A stretch of 64,000 bases of DNA, from contig NZ_VDZU01000001.1 in assembly GCF_007673525.1 (NCBI RefSeq), positions 1,498,177 to 1,562,176 of the forward strand, given 5' to 3'. Under the pieces are notes generated by a model that saw only the letters and a list, made by a program, of their open reading frames with translations, was not told where the DNA came from and made no database searches. Position 1 is the stretch's first letter, and each line of letters starts with the position of its first letter. Positions 9,281 to 18,870 of the stretch are shown one piece after another. The translations under genes and the position numbers were made by a program. The DNA is from Fictibacillus phosphorivorans. Its GTDB lineage: Bacteria; Bacillota; Bacilli; Bacillales; Fictibacillaceae.

Positions 9281-9457
9281 ATGAAAGGATTCGTGATTAA
9301 AAGCTTTTTGATATTCCTCGCTGTTGCGCTCGGTTATAGAATGCGATACCGATTGATGAACAGTGCTCTCGGCAATCCCTTAATTCGTCGTTTCTTAGTT
9401 GGAAGTGCCATGTCATTTCCAGGGCTGAGATCTAAAATGATGGATGAGATCATTTGA
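9281..9457 (+). CDS. Small hypothetical membrane-associated protein
   Basis: 58 residues, not recognised. ATG at 9281 follows a strong AAGGAGG site. Residues about 6-18 (VIKSFLIFLAVAL) could be a short membrane segment, followed by a basic region (YRMRYRLM, IRRFLV). The stop at 9455-9457 overlaps the TTG start of the next gene, suggesting translational coupling. The good ribosome-binding site and coupling support it as a real gene. Confidence 0.6.
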   Translation: MKGFVIKSFLIFLAVALGYRMRYRLMNSALGNPLIRRFLVGSAMSFPGLRSKMMDEII

Positions 9458-10185
9458 CCATGCGATCGAAAAAAGCAGCATTCTTCTTTGATTTAGACAA
9501 TACGCTGTTTGATTATGAAGCCTCCTTTAAGAAGGCTTCTTTATTTGCATTTCGTTCCATCTTTTCTTCAGGTGAGCAAAATAACAAGTTAGAAGAAAAA
9601 TGGTTTTCTCATTATAAAACGTTCTGTGATTTTTATTGGCAGGCTTATGAAAAAGCATGGATCACCCGAAAAGAATATCAAAAAAACCGTCTGTCATCTT
9701 CTTTACGTGCAGTAGGAATAAGTAAGGTTAATGACCATGAGATCCAGCGATATCAACAGCTTTTTGAAAGAAATATACACCTTTTTGTAGAACTCTATCC
9801 TTGGATACAGGATATGATTCAAATCTTAAAACGTAATGAGATCATGTACGGAATCATCTCGAATGGAGAAGCTGATGTTCAGAGAAACAAAATAAAGCAT
9901 CTAAACCTCGATATTCCTGAAAAACAAATTTATATTTCATCGGAAATAAATGTAGCTAAACCTAGTCCGGAAATCTTCCATCTTGTGAGAAAAGATGTGA
10001 AAGCAAGTGCTTTCTTCTATGTTGGCGACTCATATTCGCTAGATATGGTCCCAGCTATCCAGGCAGGGTGGACTGCTATCTGGTGGAATCCTTCGATGCT
10101 TGATGTAACGAATGACAAAGTTCCTCATTATAACTGTTATTCAAGCGATGAATTAGTAGAAGCCATCATGAGATATATTGAATGA
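9454..10185 (+). CDS. HAD superfamily (subfamily IA) hydrolase
   Basis: 243 residues with all four HAD motifs: DLDNTLFDYE (motif I, nucleophile Asp), IISNGE (motif II), the Lys in AKPSPEIF (motif III) and GDSYSLDM (motif IV). The cap insertion after motif I marks subfamily I. Likely a cytoplasmic phosphatase of nucleotides or sugar phosphates; YjjG/YfnB-like pyrimidine nucleotidases resemble it in layout. The start is TTG 9454, with GGATGAG 6 nt upstream and overlap with the preceding gene; ATG 9460 is an alternative. It converges with and overlaps the next minus-strand gene by 20 nt. Confidence 0.82.
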   Translation: MTMRSKKAAFFFDLDNTLFDYEASFKKASLFAFRSIFSSGEQNNKLEEKWFSHYKTFCDFYWQAYEKAWITRKEYQKNRLSSSLRAVGISKVNDHEIQRYQQLFERNIHLFVELYPWIQDMIQILKRNEIMYGIISNGEADVQRNKIKHLNLDIPEKQIYISSEINVAKPSPEIFHLVRKDVKASAFFYVGDSYSLDMVPAIQAGWTAIWWNPSMLDVTNDKVPHYNCYSSDELVEAIMRYIE

Positions 10186-11029
10186 GCTGGATGTTCTCCC
10201 CATTCGTTGTTTGGAATAGAACGAATAGATATTTTTTGTCTTTGCTGATTAAGATGAAAGGCATCGAACTTCCGATCGGACTTATTCTCTGTCCATTCTT
10301 TGTAGTAATTCCTAGAAAATAATTTTTGTATAATCCTTCCCATAGCTTTCCGATAATTTCCTGACTTTTAGATAGAGAGAACCCAGACAGCGGTTTGTTG
10401 TTAAAATCAGTTAGCGATTCTAGAGAGATCACGTTATATTCATTGAGATCAATCTGATAGAAGTTTGTTGTTTGGGTAAGTGTTTGTTGCAGATATTTAT
10501 TTGTTTTTTCATCCAGATCATTTTTAGCTTTTCGTTCAGTGCTATCCTTAGGAATCTTAAAACCTGAGAACGATTGACCAAGTTTTGCTGCATATAAATA
10601 ATCATTACTCATTCTTTGTACAGAACGATATTTCTCCTCACTAAGATGGATTTCTCCTTGATGATAGGAGATGGCCTCCCAAAGCCCCGGTATCGAACTT
10701 AAAACATCCTTTTCAAGGTCAATTGCATTTGCAGAGGTTTTCCACTCTGTCATCTTATTGTTAAGCAATCCGTTCTCGAAAATCATCGCCATGTCTTGTC
10801 TGAGATAAACACGTTCAGAAGTCATTGAGTTCACTTTCCAAAGTAAGTCATAATTTGATGAAGTACCATTTAAGAAGGAAAGCTTCGTTTCTGCTTCTTT
10901 AAAAGAGAACGTACTATCCAATGGAAAGAAAGTAATGCTTTCGCGTGCTTCTTTTTTCACAAACGGCTGGTAGATGATACCTATTACAAGTATAATAATT
11001 AACAGATAAATTGAAATTTTCCACTTCAT
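10166..11029 (-). CDS. Hypothetical membrane-anchored extracytoplasmic protein
   Basis: 287 residues, not recognised. Residues 5-23 (ISIYLLIIILVIGIIYQPF) form one hydrophobic segment preceded by Lys residues, so it is an uncleaved signal anchor or signal peptide. The rest, about 260 residues, is hydrophilic and predicted outside the membrane. There is no lipobox Cys. The ribosome-binding site AAAGGGAGG lies 9 nt upstream of the ATG. It is a single gene on the minus strand within a plus-strand region, and its 3' end overlaps the HAD gene by 20 nt. Confidence 0.65.
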   Translation of the reverse strand: MKWKISIYLLIIILVIGIIYQPFVKKEARESITFFPLDSTFSFKEAETKLSFLNGTSSNYDLLWKVNSMTSERVYLRQDMAMIFENGLLNNKMTEWKTSANAIDLEKDVLSSIPGLWEAISYHQGEIHLSEEKYRSVQRMSNDYLYAAKLGQSFSGFKIPKDSTERKAKNDLDEKTNKYLQQTLTQTTNFYQIDLNEYNVISLESLTDFNNKPLSGFSLSKSQEIIGKLWEGLYKNYFLGITTKNGQRISPIGSSMPFILISKDKKYLFVLFQTTNGENIQLIQYIS

Positions 11030-11145
11030 ACAAATCAGCCTCCCTTTCGGACAACTTGTTCCTAAATTCTATGCAATCCTGTTCAAATTAGAAGGCCTGA
11101 GTTAAAGAAAACGTATGGAGCGGTTAATCGAGAGGGGTTAGATTA

Positions 11146-12189
11146 ATGGAAGTTGAAACAAAAGAGATCGTAAGCTATTTGAAAAAACTCGTACATATCC
11201 CAAGCCCATCTGGGAATACAGAAGCCGCAATCAATTTTATGAAATCATTCTTTGAAGTAAATCAGGTGATGCATAAAACAACCAATAAAGGTGCTGTCAT
11301 CGCGACCATTCCAGGTGAGAATGATTCAAAACACCGCCTGCTGACTGCTCATGTTGATACGTTAGGTGCTATGGTAAAAGAGATTAAAGGCGATGGCCGT
11401 CTTAAATTAGACTTAATCGGCGGGTTCTACTGGAATACGATTGAAGGCGAATATTGTTCGATACATACGAATTCAGGAAAAGTGTTCAACGGCACGATCA
11501 TGATGCACCAAACAGCTGCTCATGTTTACAAAGGAATGAATGAACTAAAGCGTGATGAAAAGAACATGGTAGTTCGCGTAGATGAAGAGTTTCATTCTAA
11601 AAAAGATGTTGAAGAAGCGGGGATTTCTGTTGGGGATTTTGTCTCTTTCCATCCTAGATTCGAACAATTAGAAAGTGGGTTTGTGAAGTCGCGTCATCTA
11701 GATGACAAAGCTAGTGTTGCGATCTTAATGCATGTGATCAAACAATTGAAGACTCAATCAACCAAGCTGCCTTATACGACCCACTTTTTGATCAGTAATA
11801 ATGAAGAGATCGGATATGGCGGTAATTCAAACATACCAACTGAAACAGTGGAGTACTTAGCGGTAGATATGGGTGCGATCGGTGATGGTCAGGCAACAGA
11901 CGAATTTACTGTAAGTATCTGTGCAAAAGACTCTGGTGGACCCTACCATTATGGGTTAAGAAAACATCTTGTTGGTTTGGCAGAAAAACATAATATCGGA
12001 TATAAAGTTGATATCTATCCTTACTATGGTTCAGATGCAACAGCAGCCATTCGCGCTGGAGCCGATATTGTGCACGGCCTGATTGGACCTGGGATCGATG
12101 CATCTCATGCTTTTGAGCGAACACATATCAAATCATTAAAAAATACAGCAGAGCTTATTCACACTTATTTGAAGTCTCCTCTAGTTTAG
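11146..12189 (+). CDS. M42 family metallopeptidase
   Basis: 347 residues. M42 enzymes are cytoplasmic, tetrahedral, di-metal aminopeptidases. Visible motifs are TAHVDTLGA (metal-binding His/Asp, about residues 67-75), SRHLDDKAS (bridging Asp, about 184-192), NNEEIGYGG (catalytic Glu pair, about 219-227), VDMGAIG and the C-terminal HAFERTH. It resembles the B. subtilis YhfE branch of M42, sometimes mislabelled endoglucanase. Start ATG follows GAGGGGTTAG. A terminator follows the stop closely, so the gene is probably monocistronic. Confidence 0.88.
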   Translation: MEVETKEIVSYLKKLVHIPSPSGNTEAAINFMKSFFEVNQVMHKTTNKGAVIATIPGENDSKHRLLTAHVDTLGAMVKEIKGDGRLKLDLIGGFYWNTIEGEYCSIHTNSGKVFNGTIMMHQTAAHVYKGMNELKRDEKNMVVRVDEEFHSKKDVEEAGISVGDFVSFHPRFEQLESGFVKSRHLDDKASVAILMHVIKQLKTQSTKLPYTTHFLISNNEEIGYGGNSNIPTETVEYLAVDMGAIGDGQATDEFTVSICAKDSGGPYHYGLRKHLVGLAEKHNIGYKVDIYPYYGSDATAAIRAGADIVHGLIGPGIDASHAFERTHIKSLKNTAELIHTYLKSPLV

Positions 12190-12194
12190 CCTTC

Positions 12195-12228
12195 AGCCCC
12201 TTAGCCATAGCTAGGGGTTTTTCTTTTT
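12195..12228 (+). terminator. Rho-independent terminator after the M42 peptidase gene
   Basis: CCCCTTAGC (12197-12205) pairs with GCTAGGGG (about 12210-12217) with one bulged T, followed by a T-rich run. Confidence 0.75.
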
Positions 12229-12344
12229 TTCTGTCTAGTCCTTCCAAAGTTGAACTTATGATGGCTTCTAGAATAATCGTAGTTCACCAAGGTATGAAAC
12301 AGGAAAAGAAAGTGAAGGATGATAGGCAGAGGAGTGATGAAAAA

Positions 12345-13808
12345 ATGTCTTATCTGCCAAAAAAACAACCTCTTTCAACAAATTTTGATGAAAACGTTCA
12401 ATATATGAAAAACCAATTAGGCGTGGACATCAGTTTTGATTGCATACACCTTGACTTAGAATATGCCGGAAGAAGAATGGCTTTATTCATGGTTGATGGA
12501 TTCGTTAAAGATGATATTCTTCATTATTTAATGAAGTTACTAGCCGATCTTGAACCAGGTCAATTAGATCCGGATCCACTTGTAAAACTGATGAAGACTT
12601 ATCTGCCTTATATAGAAATCTCTACGTCAGATGATCTGAATCAAGGAATCGATTGGGTATTAAGTGGTCCGACAGTTCTGATCGTTGAGGGAGTTTCGGA
12701 AATCCTTCAAATCGATGCTAGAACGTACCCGGTTCGAGGACCTGAAGAACCGGATGTTGAGCGTGTTGTAAGAGGAGCAAGAGATGGTTTTGTTGAAACG
12801 ATCGTATTCAATACCGCACTTACAAGAAGAAGAGTTCGTGACCGTTCACTCCGAATGGAGTACATGAGTATCGGAAGGCGCTCTAAGACCGATGTATGTA
12901 TTTCTTATATTGAAGATATTGCAGATCCGCATATCGTTGACCGTATTAAGGAATCATTGAAAAAGATTGATACAGATGGACTTCCGATGGGTGAGAAAAC
13001 GGTCGAAGAATTTATTTGTGGCCGTCACCTCAATCCATATCCGTTAGTGAGATATACAGAAAGACCAGATACAGCAGCCGTTCATTTATTTGAAGGCCAT
13101 GTTTTAGTTTATGTAGATGGATCTCCGTCTGTCTTGATCACCCCAACAACATTTTGGCATCATCTGCAACATGCAGAAGAATACAGGCAGAAACCTGTAG
13201 TTGGAGCATATTTAAGATTTGTGCGATTTTTAGCTGTTTGGATTTCAATATTTTTGCTGCCGTTGTGGTATCTATTTTCCGTACACAAGGAACTTTTACC
13301 TGTGAATTTATCATTCATAGGTCCTGAAGAAATTGGTGTTGTTCCTTTGTTTTTGCAATTTGTGATCATCGAGTTGGGTATGGATATGCTCAGGATGGCT
13401 ACCATACATACGCCGACATCGGTTTCCACCGGACTAGGATTAGTCTCAGCCATTGTGGTCGGACAAGTTGCGATCGAAGCAGGTTTATTTGTAAATGAGG
13501 TCGTGCTCTATATCGCAGTAGCTGCAATCGGAACATTTGCTACTCCTACGTATGAGCTTAGTTTAGCAAATCGATTATTAAGGCTTTCTTTATTAGGTTT
13601 AACTGCATTGTTAGGTGTACCTGGATATATAATAGGCTTCACATTAGCTGTATTATTCTTTGTATCGTTCAAATCCTTTCATATACCGTACCTCTGGCCG
13701 TTTATCCCCTTCAACCCAAAAGCGATCAGAGATGTGATCTTAAGAATTCCTATGCCTCTAAAGAACAGAAGACCGATCGTATTACACCCGAAAGACCCCG
13801 ATCGTTAA
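12345..13808 (+). CDS. SpoVAF-like spore germination protein (GerA A-subunit family)
   Basis: 487 residues from ATG 12345, which has GAGGAGTGAT at 12329-12338. An in-frame ATG at 12258 would add 29 residues with no counterpart in the family. The N-terminal soluble domain (about 1-270) and the C-terminal membrane domain, with roughly five segments from about 295 to 460, match the GerA/SpoVAF family. Residues such as RRRVRDRSLRME and GRRSKTDVCISYIEDIAD are family hallmarks. The length and N-terminus resemble SpoVAF more than GerAA. SpoVAF is an inner spore membrane protein reported to form an ion channel with FigP (YqhR), which is also encoded in this window at 42725. Here the gene stands alone, not inside a spoVA operon. 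Confidence 0.82.
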   Translation: MSYLPKKQPLSTNFDENVQYMKNQLGVDISFDCIHLDLEYAGRRMALFMVDGFVKDDILHYLMKLLADLEPGQLDPDPLVKLMKTYLPYIEISTSDDLNQGIDWVLSGPTVLIVEGVSEILQIDARTYPVRGPEEPDVERVVRGARDGFVETIVFNTALTRRRVRDRSLRMEYMSIGRRSKTDVCISYIEDIADPHIVDRIKESLKKIDTDGLPMGEKTVEEFICGRHLNPYPLVRYTERPDTAAVHLFEGHVLVYVDGSPSVLITPTTFWHHLQHAEEYRQKPVVGAYLRFVRFLAVWISIFLLPLWYLFSVHKELLPVNLSFIGPEEIGVVPLFLQFVIIELGMDMLRMATIHTPTSVSTGLGLVSAIVVGQVAIEAGLFVNEVVLYIAVAAIGTFATPTYELSLANRLLRLSLLGLTALLGVPGYIIGFTLAVLFFVSFKSFHIPYLWPFIPFNPKAIRDVILRIPMPLKNRRPIVLHPKDPDR

Positions 13809-13812
13809 TATT

Positions 13813-13843
13813 AGACAGCTGAACATTCTTCAGCTGTCTTTTT
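13813..13843 (+). terminator. Rho-independent terminator after the spoVAF-like gene
   Basis: AGACAGCTGAA (13813-13823) pairs perfectly with TTCAGCTGTCT (13829-13839), followed by T residues. Confidence 0.85.
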
Positions 13844-13866
13844 CTATGTAAATTGTGTGCAAAGGC

Positions 13867-13897
13867 TTGCATCTTTCCCTATATTATTTGTTATAAT
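13867..13897 (+). promoter_or_regulatory. Possible sigma-A promoter upstream of yqgQ-glcK
   Basis: TTGCAT (13867-13872) and TATAAT (13892-13897) are separated by 19 bp. A start near 13904 would leave almost no leader before the yqgQ ATG, so the call is tentative. Confidence 0.35.
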
Positions 13898-13913
13898 GAC
13901 AAAGGTGATTATA

Positions 13914-14105
13914 ATGAAAACAATGTATGATGTTCTTCAGCTGTTAAAAAGGTTTGGAACCTATATATATACCGGAAACAAGATAGCTGATTTAGAATTA
14001 ATCCAAGAAGAGGTCAGAGAACTCTATGAGCAAAAACTCATTGATGTAAACGAATTCAAAAATGCGATCATCATTATTCGAGCAGAACACAATAAATTAC
14101 AATAG
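13914..14105 (+). CDS. yqgQ: YqgQ family protein (DUF910)
   Basis: 63 residues, MKTMYDVLQLLKRFGTYIYT..., the usual size for this small family. The conserved parts are the N-terminal YDVLQLLKRFGTYIYTG and the following acidic helices, and the family is a compact three-helix bundle. Function is unknown. ATG 13914 is preceded by AAAGGTGAT. It is coupled to glcK 12 nt downstream, an arrangement conserved in Bacilli, which hints at a role linked to glucokinase. Confidence 0.85.
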   Translation: MKTMYDVLQLLKRFGTYIYTGNKIADLELIQEEVRELYEQKLIDVNEFKNAIIIIRAEHNKLQ

Positions 14106-14117
14106 AGGATGAGACAG

Positions 14118-15077
14118 ATGGAGAAATGGTTAGTAGGTGTTGATCTAGGTGGAACAACAATTAAAATCGCTTTTGTAACCTTAGATGGTCATATTGTAGA
14201 GAAGTGGGAAATCCCTACGAATATAAATGAAGATGGAAAGCATATCGTTATGGATATTACTGACTCTATCCATTCAAAACTAAAAGAACTATCTGAACCT
14301 AAAGAAAAGCTTGAATCCATTGGTATGGGAGCGCCAGGTTTCATTGATATGAAAACAGGTTTCATCTATCATGCTGTAAATATCGGTTGGAGAGATTATC
14401 CGTTGAAAGAAGAGCTTGAAAAAGCAACGGGCCTTTCTGTTATCGTTGATAACGATGCTAACATCGCTGCGATCGGAGAAATGTGGCGTGGTGCTGGTGA
14501 TGGTGAAGGAAACGTACTGATGGTTACATTAGGTACAGGAGTCGGAGGCGGAATTATCGTAAATGGACATATCATGCATGGAACGAATGGTATGGCTGGT
14601 GAGATCGGTCACATAACGGCGATTCCAGAAGGTGGAGCCCCATGTAACTGTGGGCGTACAGGATGTATTGAAACAATAGCTTCAGCAACAGGAATCTCAC
14701 GGATCTCAAAAGAAAAGGCTCTTCAAGACACATCTTCTTCTCTTTATGCTCTTTTGCAAGAGAATGGTGAGATAAAAGCTAAAGATGTTGTAGCAGCCGC
14801 TGAAAAGGATGACAAAGCGGCAATTGAAACGTTGGATGAAGTAACTTTTCATTTAGGGTTAGTAATAGCAAACCTTGCTAACAGCATTAACCCAGGTAAG
14901 ATCGTAATCGGTGGAGGAGTCTCTAAAGCGGGTCATACCTTAATGGAGCGGTTGGAGCAGAAATTTAAACACTTTGCACTTCCAAGAGTTGCTGAAGGCG
15001 CTGAGATGAAAGTAGCTACGCTAGGAAACGACGCTGGTGTCATCGGAGGAGCTTGGTTAGCCAAACACAATCGCTGA
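14118..15077 (+). CDS. glcK: Glucokinase (ROK family)
   Basis: 319 residues. It phosphorylates glucose with ATP in the cytoplasm. The ROK signatures are visible: N-terminal phosphate loop VGVDLGGTTIKIA, VIVDNDANIAAIGE with the catalytic Asp, GTGVGGGI, and the zinc-binding GHITA...CNCGRTGCIE cluster. Start ATG 14118 has GAGGA 8 nt upstream and is preferred over ATG 14109. It would provide glucose-6-phosphate for glycolysis and perhaps recycle glucose released by the GH15 enzyme upstream. Confidence 0.95.
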   Translation: MEKWLVGVDLGGTTIKIAFVTLDGHIVEKWEIPTNINEDGKHIVMDITDSIHSKLKELSEPKEKLESIGMGAPGFIDMKTGFIYHAVNIGWRDYPLKEELEKATGLSVIVDNDANIAAIGEMWRGAGDGEGNVLMVTLGTGVGGGIIVNGHIMHGTNGMAGEIGHITAIPEGGAPCNCGRTGCIETIASATGISRISKEKALQDTSSSLYALLQENGEIKAKDVVAAAEKDDKAAIETLDEVTFHLGLVIANLANSINPGKIVIGGGVSKAGHTLMERLEQKFKHFALPRVAEGAEMKVATLGNDAGVIGGAWLAKHNR

Positions 15078-15225
15078 TCATTCTTGTTTAAGAAACAAAA
15101 AAGTCTAGATTTAACGTGAAGGTCTCTATAGGTAAATAGAAGGAACTTTCTTTTGCAAAGTTTTTTAGTGAGATCTTCTCAAACATATATAATGAGTGAT
15201 TTCTTCTTAAGAGACGTAATAATAG

Positions 15226-15260
15226 CGAACCGCTTCAGTGCGGTTCGTTTTCGTTTTTTT
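15226..15260 (+). terminator. Rho-independent terminator downstream of glcK
   Basis: CGAACCGC (15226-15233) pairs with GCGGTTCG (15240-15247), loop TTCAGT, followed by TTTTCGTTTTTTT. It sits about 150 bp after the glcK stop. Confidence 0.8.
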
Positions 15261-15511
15261 GAAACTTTTTTGAGTGAAGTTCGTCTAATGGTTTATGGAT
15301 TTAAAAAAGGGGTAAAACTAATATAGTTTTGTTGTCCTATTTGTCAGAATCTTGAAATAGTACGTAAGGGTATTGAATTCTTGTGTGAAACCATTTAATA
15401 TACTCTTTATGTAATCCTTTGATTAAGGTTTTGTAAATATGTAAAAGATGAATTTACATTCTTGATCAATGCTTACCGGATGCAAAGAGAGACTAGTTAA
15501 GAGGGAATAAA

Positions 15512-15538
15512 TTGAAAACGAGAGTTCTTTTTGATTGA
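15512..15538 (+). CDS. Possible leader peptide upstream of ltaS
   Basis: TTG start at 15512 with GAGGG at 15501-15505, eight codons (MKTRVLFD), and a TGA stop at 15536-15538 that overlaps the ltaS ribosome-binding site GAGGAGG. Position and coupling are suggestive of a translated leader, but so short an ORF can arise by chance. Confidence 0.25.
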   Translation: MKTRVLFD

Positions 15539-15554
15539 GGAGGTCAGAGAACAT

Positions 15555-17468
15555 ATGAAAGAAAAAATGAAACAAGCTTTTGCTGAATATAGATTCTTCT
15601 TTATAGCAATTGCTTTATTATGGATTAAAACATTTATCATTTATAAAACAGCATTTGAACTGCCTATGGACAACAAAGTTCAAGAGTTAATCCTGTTTAT
15701 TAACCCAATTAGTTCGATTGTTCTTTTCTTAGGAATAACGCTTTATTTTAAAGGAAGAACGCACAGAAGAATGATTGTTGCAGTCAGTGCGATCATGAGT
15801 TTTGTGATGTATGCCAATATGGTGTTCTATCGTTTCTTTAATGACTTTATTACCATTCCAGTCTTGTTCCAAACTAGCAACATGGGTGATTTAGGTAATA
15901 GTGTATTTGAGTTGATACAACCTACTGATTTATTGGTATTCATCGACATCGTCATTTTGGCTTACTTCATGAGACGAGCTGATTACCGACCTGCACGTGC
16001 TTCACGGAAGCAAATCACGATTACTTTTGCTGCTGCAATCGTATTTTTTATCGTGAATGTTGGTATCGCAGAAACTGAAAGACCGCAGTTGTTAACTCGT
16101 ACGTTTGACCGTGAAATGTTGATTAAAAACATCGGTTCATATAACTATCACATTTATGATTCCATTATCCAATCTAAAGCTAAAGCGCAGCGTGCATTTG
16201 CTGATGGAAGTGAAATTACAGATGTCGAGAACTACTCACGTGCCAATTATAAAGAACCAAATCCTGAGATGTTCGGAAAAGCAAAAGGCAAGAACGTTTT
16301 CGTCATTTCAGTTGAATCAACACAGAACTTTGTTATTAATGAATCTGTAAACGGCAAAGAGATCACACCGTTTATGAATGACCTGATCAAAGACAGTTAT
16401 TACTTCCCGAACTTTTATCACCAAACAGGGCAAGGTAAAACGTCTGACTCAGAGTTTTTATTAGATAATTCTTTATACCCACTTCCAAGTGGTGCAGTTT
16501 TCTTTACACACTCTCAGAACCAATACAATGCAACACCAGAAATTTTAAAAGAGCAAGGTTACTATTCATCCGTACAGCATGCTAATAATAAAAGTTTCTG
16601 GAACCGTGATATTATGTATGATAATTTCGGTTACGACCGTTATTATTCATTAAAAGATTTTGAAGTAACTCCTGAGAATTCAATTGGATGGGGCCTAAAA
16701 GATAAAGATTTCTTTAAACAATCCATTCCACATCTAAAAGAAATGCAAGCAATGAACAAACCGTTCTATACAAAATATATTACGTTAACAAATCACTTCC
16801 CGTTCACATTAGAAGAGGAAGATGAAACGATTCCAGAATGGACTTCTAACGATGGAACAGTTAACCGTTACTTTACAACCGTTCGCTATACAGACGAAGC
16901 TTTGAAAGAATTCTTTGATGATGTTAAAGAAGCTGGTCTTTATGAAGATTCAATCTTTATCATGTATGGTGACCATTATGGGATCTCTGAAAACCATAAT
17001 GATGCGATGGGTCAATTCTTAGGAAAAGAAATCACTCCTTTTGAGTCTACTCAATTGCAGAAAGTACCATTAATCATTCACATGCCAGGTGAAAAAGGTA
17101 AGACGATGGATACAGTTGGTGGACAGATCGACCTTAAACCAACGATTCTTCACTTGCTAGGTATTGATACAAAGGGTGACATACAGCTTGGCTCAGATTT
17201 GTTCTCTAAAGAGAGAGAAGATTTCGCTGTGCTTCGTGACAATTCTTATATCACTAAAGACAATGTGTTCACAGATGGTAAGTGTTATGACAAATCAACG
17301 GGTAAACCTGTTGAAGGTGAGAATAATGCTTGTGAACCATACAGTGAACGTGCTAAGACTGAACTTGATATGTCTGACCGTATCATATATGGAGATTTAC
17401 TAAGATTCTACGATAAAGATAAAGCAAAAGATAAAGCTGTTATACAAGAAGAAAAGCAAAAACAGTAA
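15555..17468 (+). CDS. LtaS-type polyglycerolphosphate synthase (YqgS-like)
   Basis: 637 residues from ATG 15555, which has GGAGG at 15539-15543; an upstream in-frame TTG (15531) overlaps that site. The N-terminus has five membrane segments within about residues 12-180, then an extracellular alkaline-phosphatase-fold sulfatase domain. The enzyme transfers glycerolphosphate from phosphatidylglycerol to build lipoteichoic acid. The catalytic Thr is Thr296 in [10 protein letters not shown], and metal-site residues include SVESTQNF (Glu), MYGDHYGI (Asp/His). By position it matches B. subtilis yqgS, one of several LtaS paralogues, linked there to sporulation. The C-terminal Lys/Asp-rich tail is unstructured. 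Confidence 0.92.
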   Translation: MKEKMKQAFAEYRFFFIAIALLWIKTFIIYKTAFELPMDNKVQELILFINPISSIVLFLGITLYFKGRTHRRMIVAVSAIMSFVMYANMVFYRFFNDFITIPVLFQTSNMGDLGNSVFELIQPTDLLVFIDIVILAYFMRRADYRPARASRKQITITFAAAIVFFIVNVGIAETERPQLLTRTFDREMLIKNIGSYNYHIYDSIIQSKAKAQRAFADGSEITDVENYSRANYKEPNPEMFGKAKGKNVFVISVESTQNFVINESVNGKEITPFMNDLIKDSYYFPNFYHQTGQGKTSDSEFLLDNSLYPLPSGAVFFTHSQNQYNATPEILKEQGYYSSVQHANNKSFWNRDIMYDNFGYDRYYSLKDFEVTPENSIGWGLKDKDFFKQSIPHLKEMQAMNKPFYTKYITLTNHFPFTLEEEDETIPEWTSNDGTVNRYFTTVRYTDEALKEFFDDVKEAGLYEDSIFIMYGDHYGISENHNDAMGQFLGKEITPFESTQLQKVPLIIHMPGEKGKTMDTVGGQIDLKPTILHLLGIDTKGDIQLGSDLFSKEREDFAVLRDNSYITKDNVFTDGKCYDKSTGKPVEGENNACEPYSERAKTELDMSDRIIYGDLLRFYDKDKAKDKAVIQEEKQKQ

Positions 17469-17478
17469 AGACATTAGA

Positions 17479-17507
17479 GCACTCAACTTCGGTTGAGTGC
17501 TTTTTTT
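17479..17507 (+). terminator. Rho-independent terminator after the ltaS-type gene
   Basis: GCACTCAAC (17479-17487), tetraloop TTCG, GTTGAGTGC (17492-17500), then seven T. Confidence 0.93.
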
Positions 17508-17569
17508 CTGCATAACTGCTTTACGTGAACATACATCTTAAAGAGGAATGTTTTAAGGGAGGGCTATGT

Positions 17570-18763
17570 TTGGAAATTGTCATGCGTAACGGCGATTCGT
17601 TCTGGTACTACTCACGTCTATTATCTATCCCTTACGTGTTGATCAAAGACTCTAATCCTAACGTCACAGCAGCAAGTATGATTGCAGGGGAGAGTATAGA
17701 GATCCCTGGAATGTTTTTAGAAAAATATAAGATTAAAAATGGCGACACTTTTTTTTCAATAGCAGATAAATTTGATATTCCTTTAGATGCATTATATTTA
17801 GTTAATCCAACTGTGAAACCAAAGGAAATATTTACAAAGGACATCATCAATATTCCTAGAATGCTGCCGTATCCATCTATAAAATGTCAGAGAAAGTACA
17901 ATACAGCTGCACTGAATCATGATATGGATAAACTTATTAACGTTTATCCATTCATAAAAAAACAGGAGATTGGTAAATCTGTTCTCGGCCAACCTATAGA
18001 TATGCTTATAATAGGAAATGGAAAAAAGAAAGTGCACATTAACGGTTCGTTTCATGGAAACGAATGGATTACTTCAGGAGTTCTGATGAAGTTTATCAAT
18101 GAATATGCAGCTGCGCTAACAAGTGATAAAGTTTTGAATGGACACAAAGCTTCGGACCTATATAGAAATACTACACTTTACGCAGTACCTATGGTCGATC
18201 CGGATGGTGTCGATCTCGTTTTGAATGGTCTCCCTGAAAATCCCGAATGGAGAGAGCTTGTTTTAAAATTAAATAAAGGAAGCAAAGACTTTTCTGCTTG
18301 GAAAGCAAATATTCGCGGTGTAGATCTCAATAATCAATTTCCGGCAAGGTGGGAGCTTGAACAAGTAAGAAAACCAACTTCACCTGCACCAAGAGATTAT
18401 CCTGGTAACGCTCCGTTAAGTGAACCAGAAGCAATAGTGATGGCAGAGATTACAGAAAAGCACCAATTTAATCGAGTGGTGGCTCTGCATACACAAGGAA
18501 AAGAACTATACTGGGGTTTTGAAGGGGAAGAACCTATGCCGATCTCAGGAGAGATCGCCGCTGAATTTGAAAGGGTTAGCGGCTATAAAGCGATCAGGTA
18601 TGTGGATAGTTATGCTGGTTACAAAGATTGGTTCATTCAAGAGTACAGAAAGCCGGGATTCACGATTGAGCTTGGAATAGGGGTTAACCCGCTTCCATTA
18701 AGACAGTTTGATACGATTTATGAAGATACAAGGGGTATCTTGTTAGCAGCTCTATACATGTAA
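17570..18763 (+). CDS. M14 family gamma-D-glutamyl-L-diamino acid endopeptidase-like protein (YqgT-like)
   Basis: 397 residues from TTG 17570, with AAGGGAGGG at 17555-17563. Two LysM-like peptidoglycan-binding repeats occupy about residues 1-100 (VMRNGDSFWYYSRLLSIP and YKIKNGDTFFSIADKFDIP). The M14 carboxypeptidase domain follows: zinc ligands in GSFHGNEWITSG, Asn/Arg of RGVDLNNQFPARW, and the catalytic Glu in FTIELGIG near residue 365. Family members cleave the gamma-D-Glu-diamino acid bond of muropeptides. No signal peptide is evident, as in spore-associated relatives. By position it matches B. subtilis yqgT. Confidence 0.88.
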   Translation: MEIVMRNGDSFWYYSRLLSIPYVLIKDSNPNVTAASMIAGESIEIPGMFLEKYKIKNGDTFFSIADKFDIPLDALYLVNPTVKPKEIFTKDIINIPRMLPYPSIKCQRKYNTAALNHDMDKLINVYPFIKKQEIGKSVLGQPIDMLIIGNGKKKVHINGSFHGNEWITSGVLMKFINEYAAALTSDKVLNGHKASDLYRNTTLYAVPMVDPDGVDLVLNGLPENPEWRELVLKLNKGSKDFSAWKANIRGVDLNNQFPARWELEQVRKPTSPAPRDYPGNAPLSEPEAIVMAEITEKHQFNRVVALHTQGKELYWGFEGEEPMPISGEIAAEFERVSGYKAIRYVDSYAGYKDWFIQEYRKPGFTIELGIGVNPLPLRQFDTIYEDTRGILLAALYM

Positions 18764-18829
18764 GATAGAATTTAGACTTCTTGAAATATTGCTTCACATC
18801 AACCAACTTTATGGTTGTTAAAAGAAAGA

Positions 18830-18864
18830 AAAAACCATCAGAAATTGAATTCTGATGGTTTTTT
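18830..18864. terminator. Bidirectional terminator between yqgT and yqgW
   Basis: AACCATCAG (18833-18841) pairs with CTGATGGTT (18852-18860). It is flanked by A residues on the left and T residues on the right, so it can serve both converging genes. Confidence 0.88.
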
Positions 18865-18870
18865 GAGTTT

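Larger units (their letters stand above)
15078..15554. other. Intergenic region between glcK and ltaS
   Basis: 477 bp with no annotated gene. It holds a terminator at 15226-15255 and, near its 3' end, a possible 8-codon leader ORF (15512-15538). The stretch from about 15290 to 15490 is AT-rich and I see no further recognisable element in it. Confidence 0.5.
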
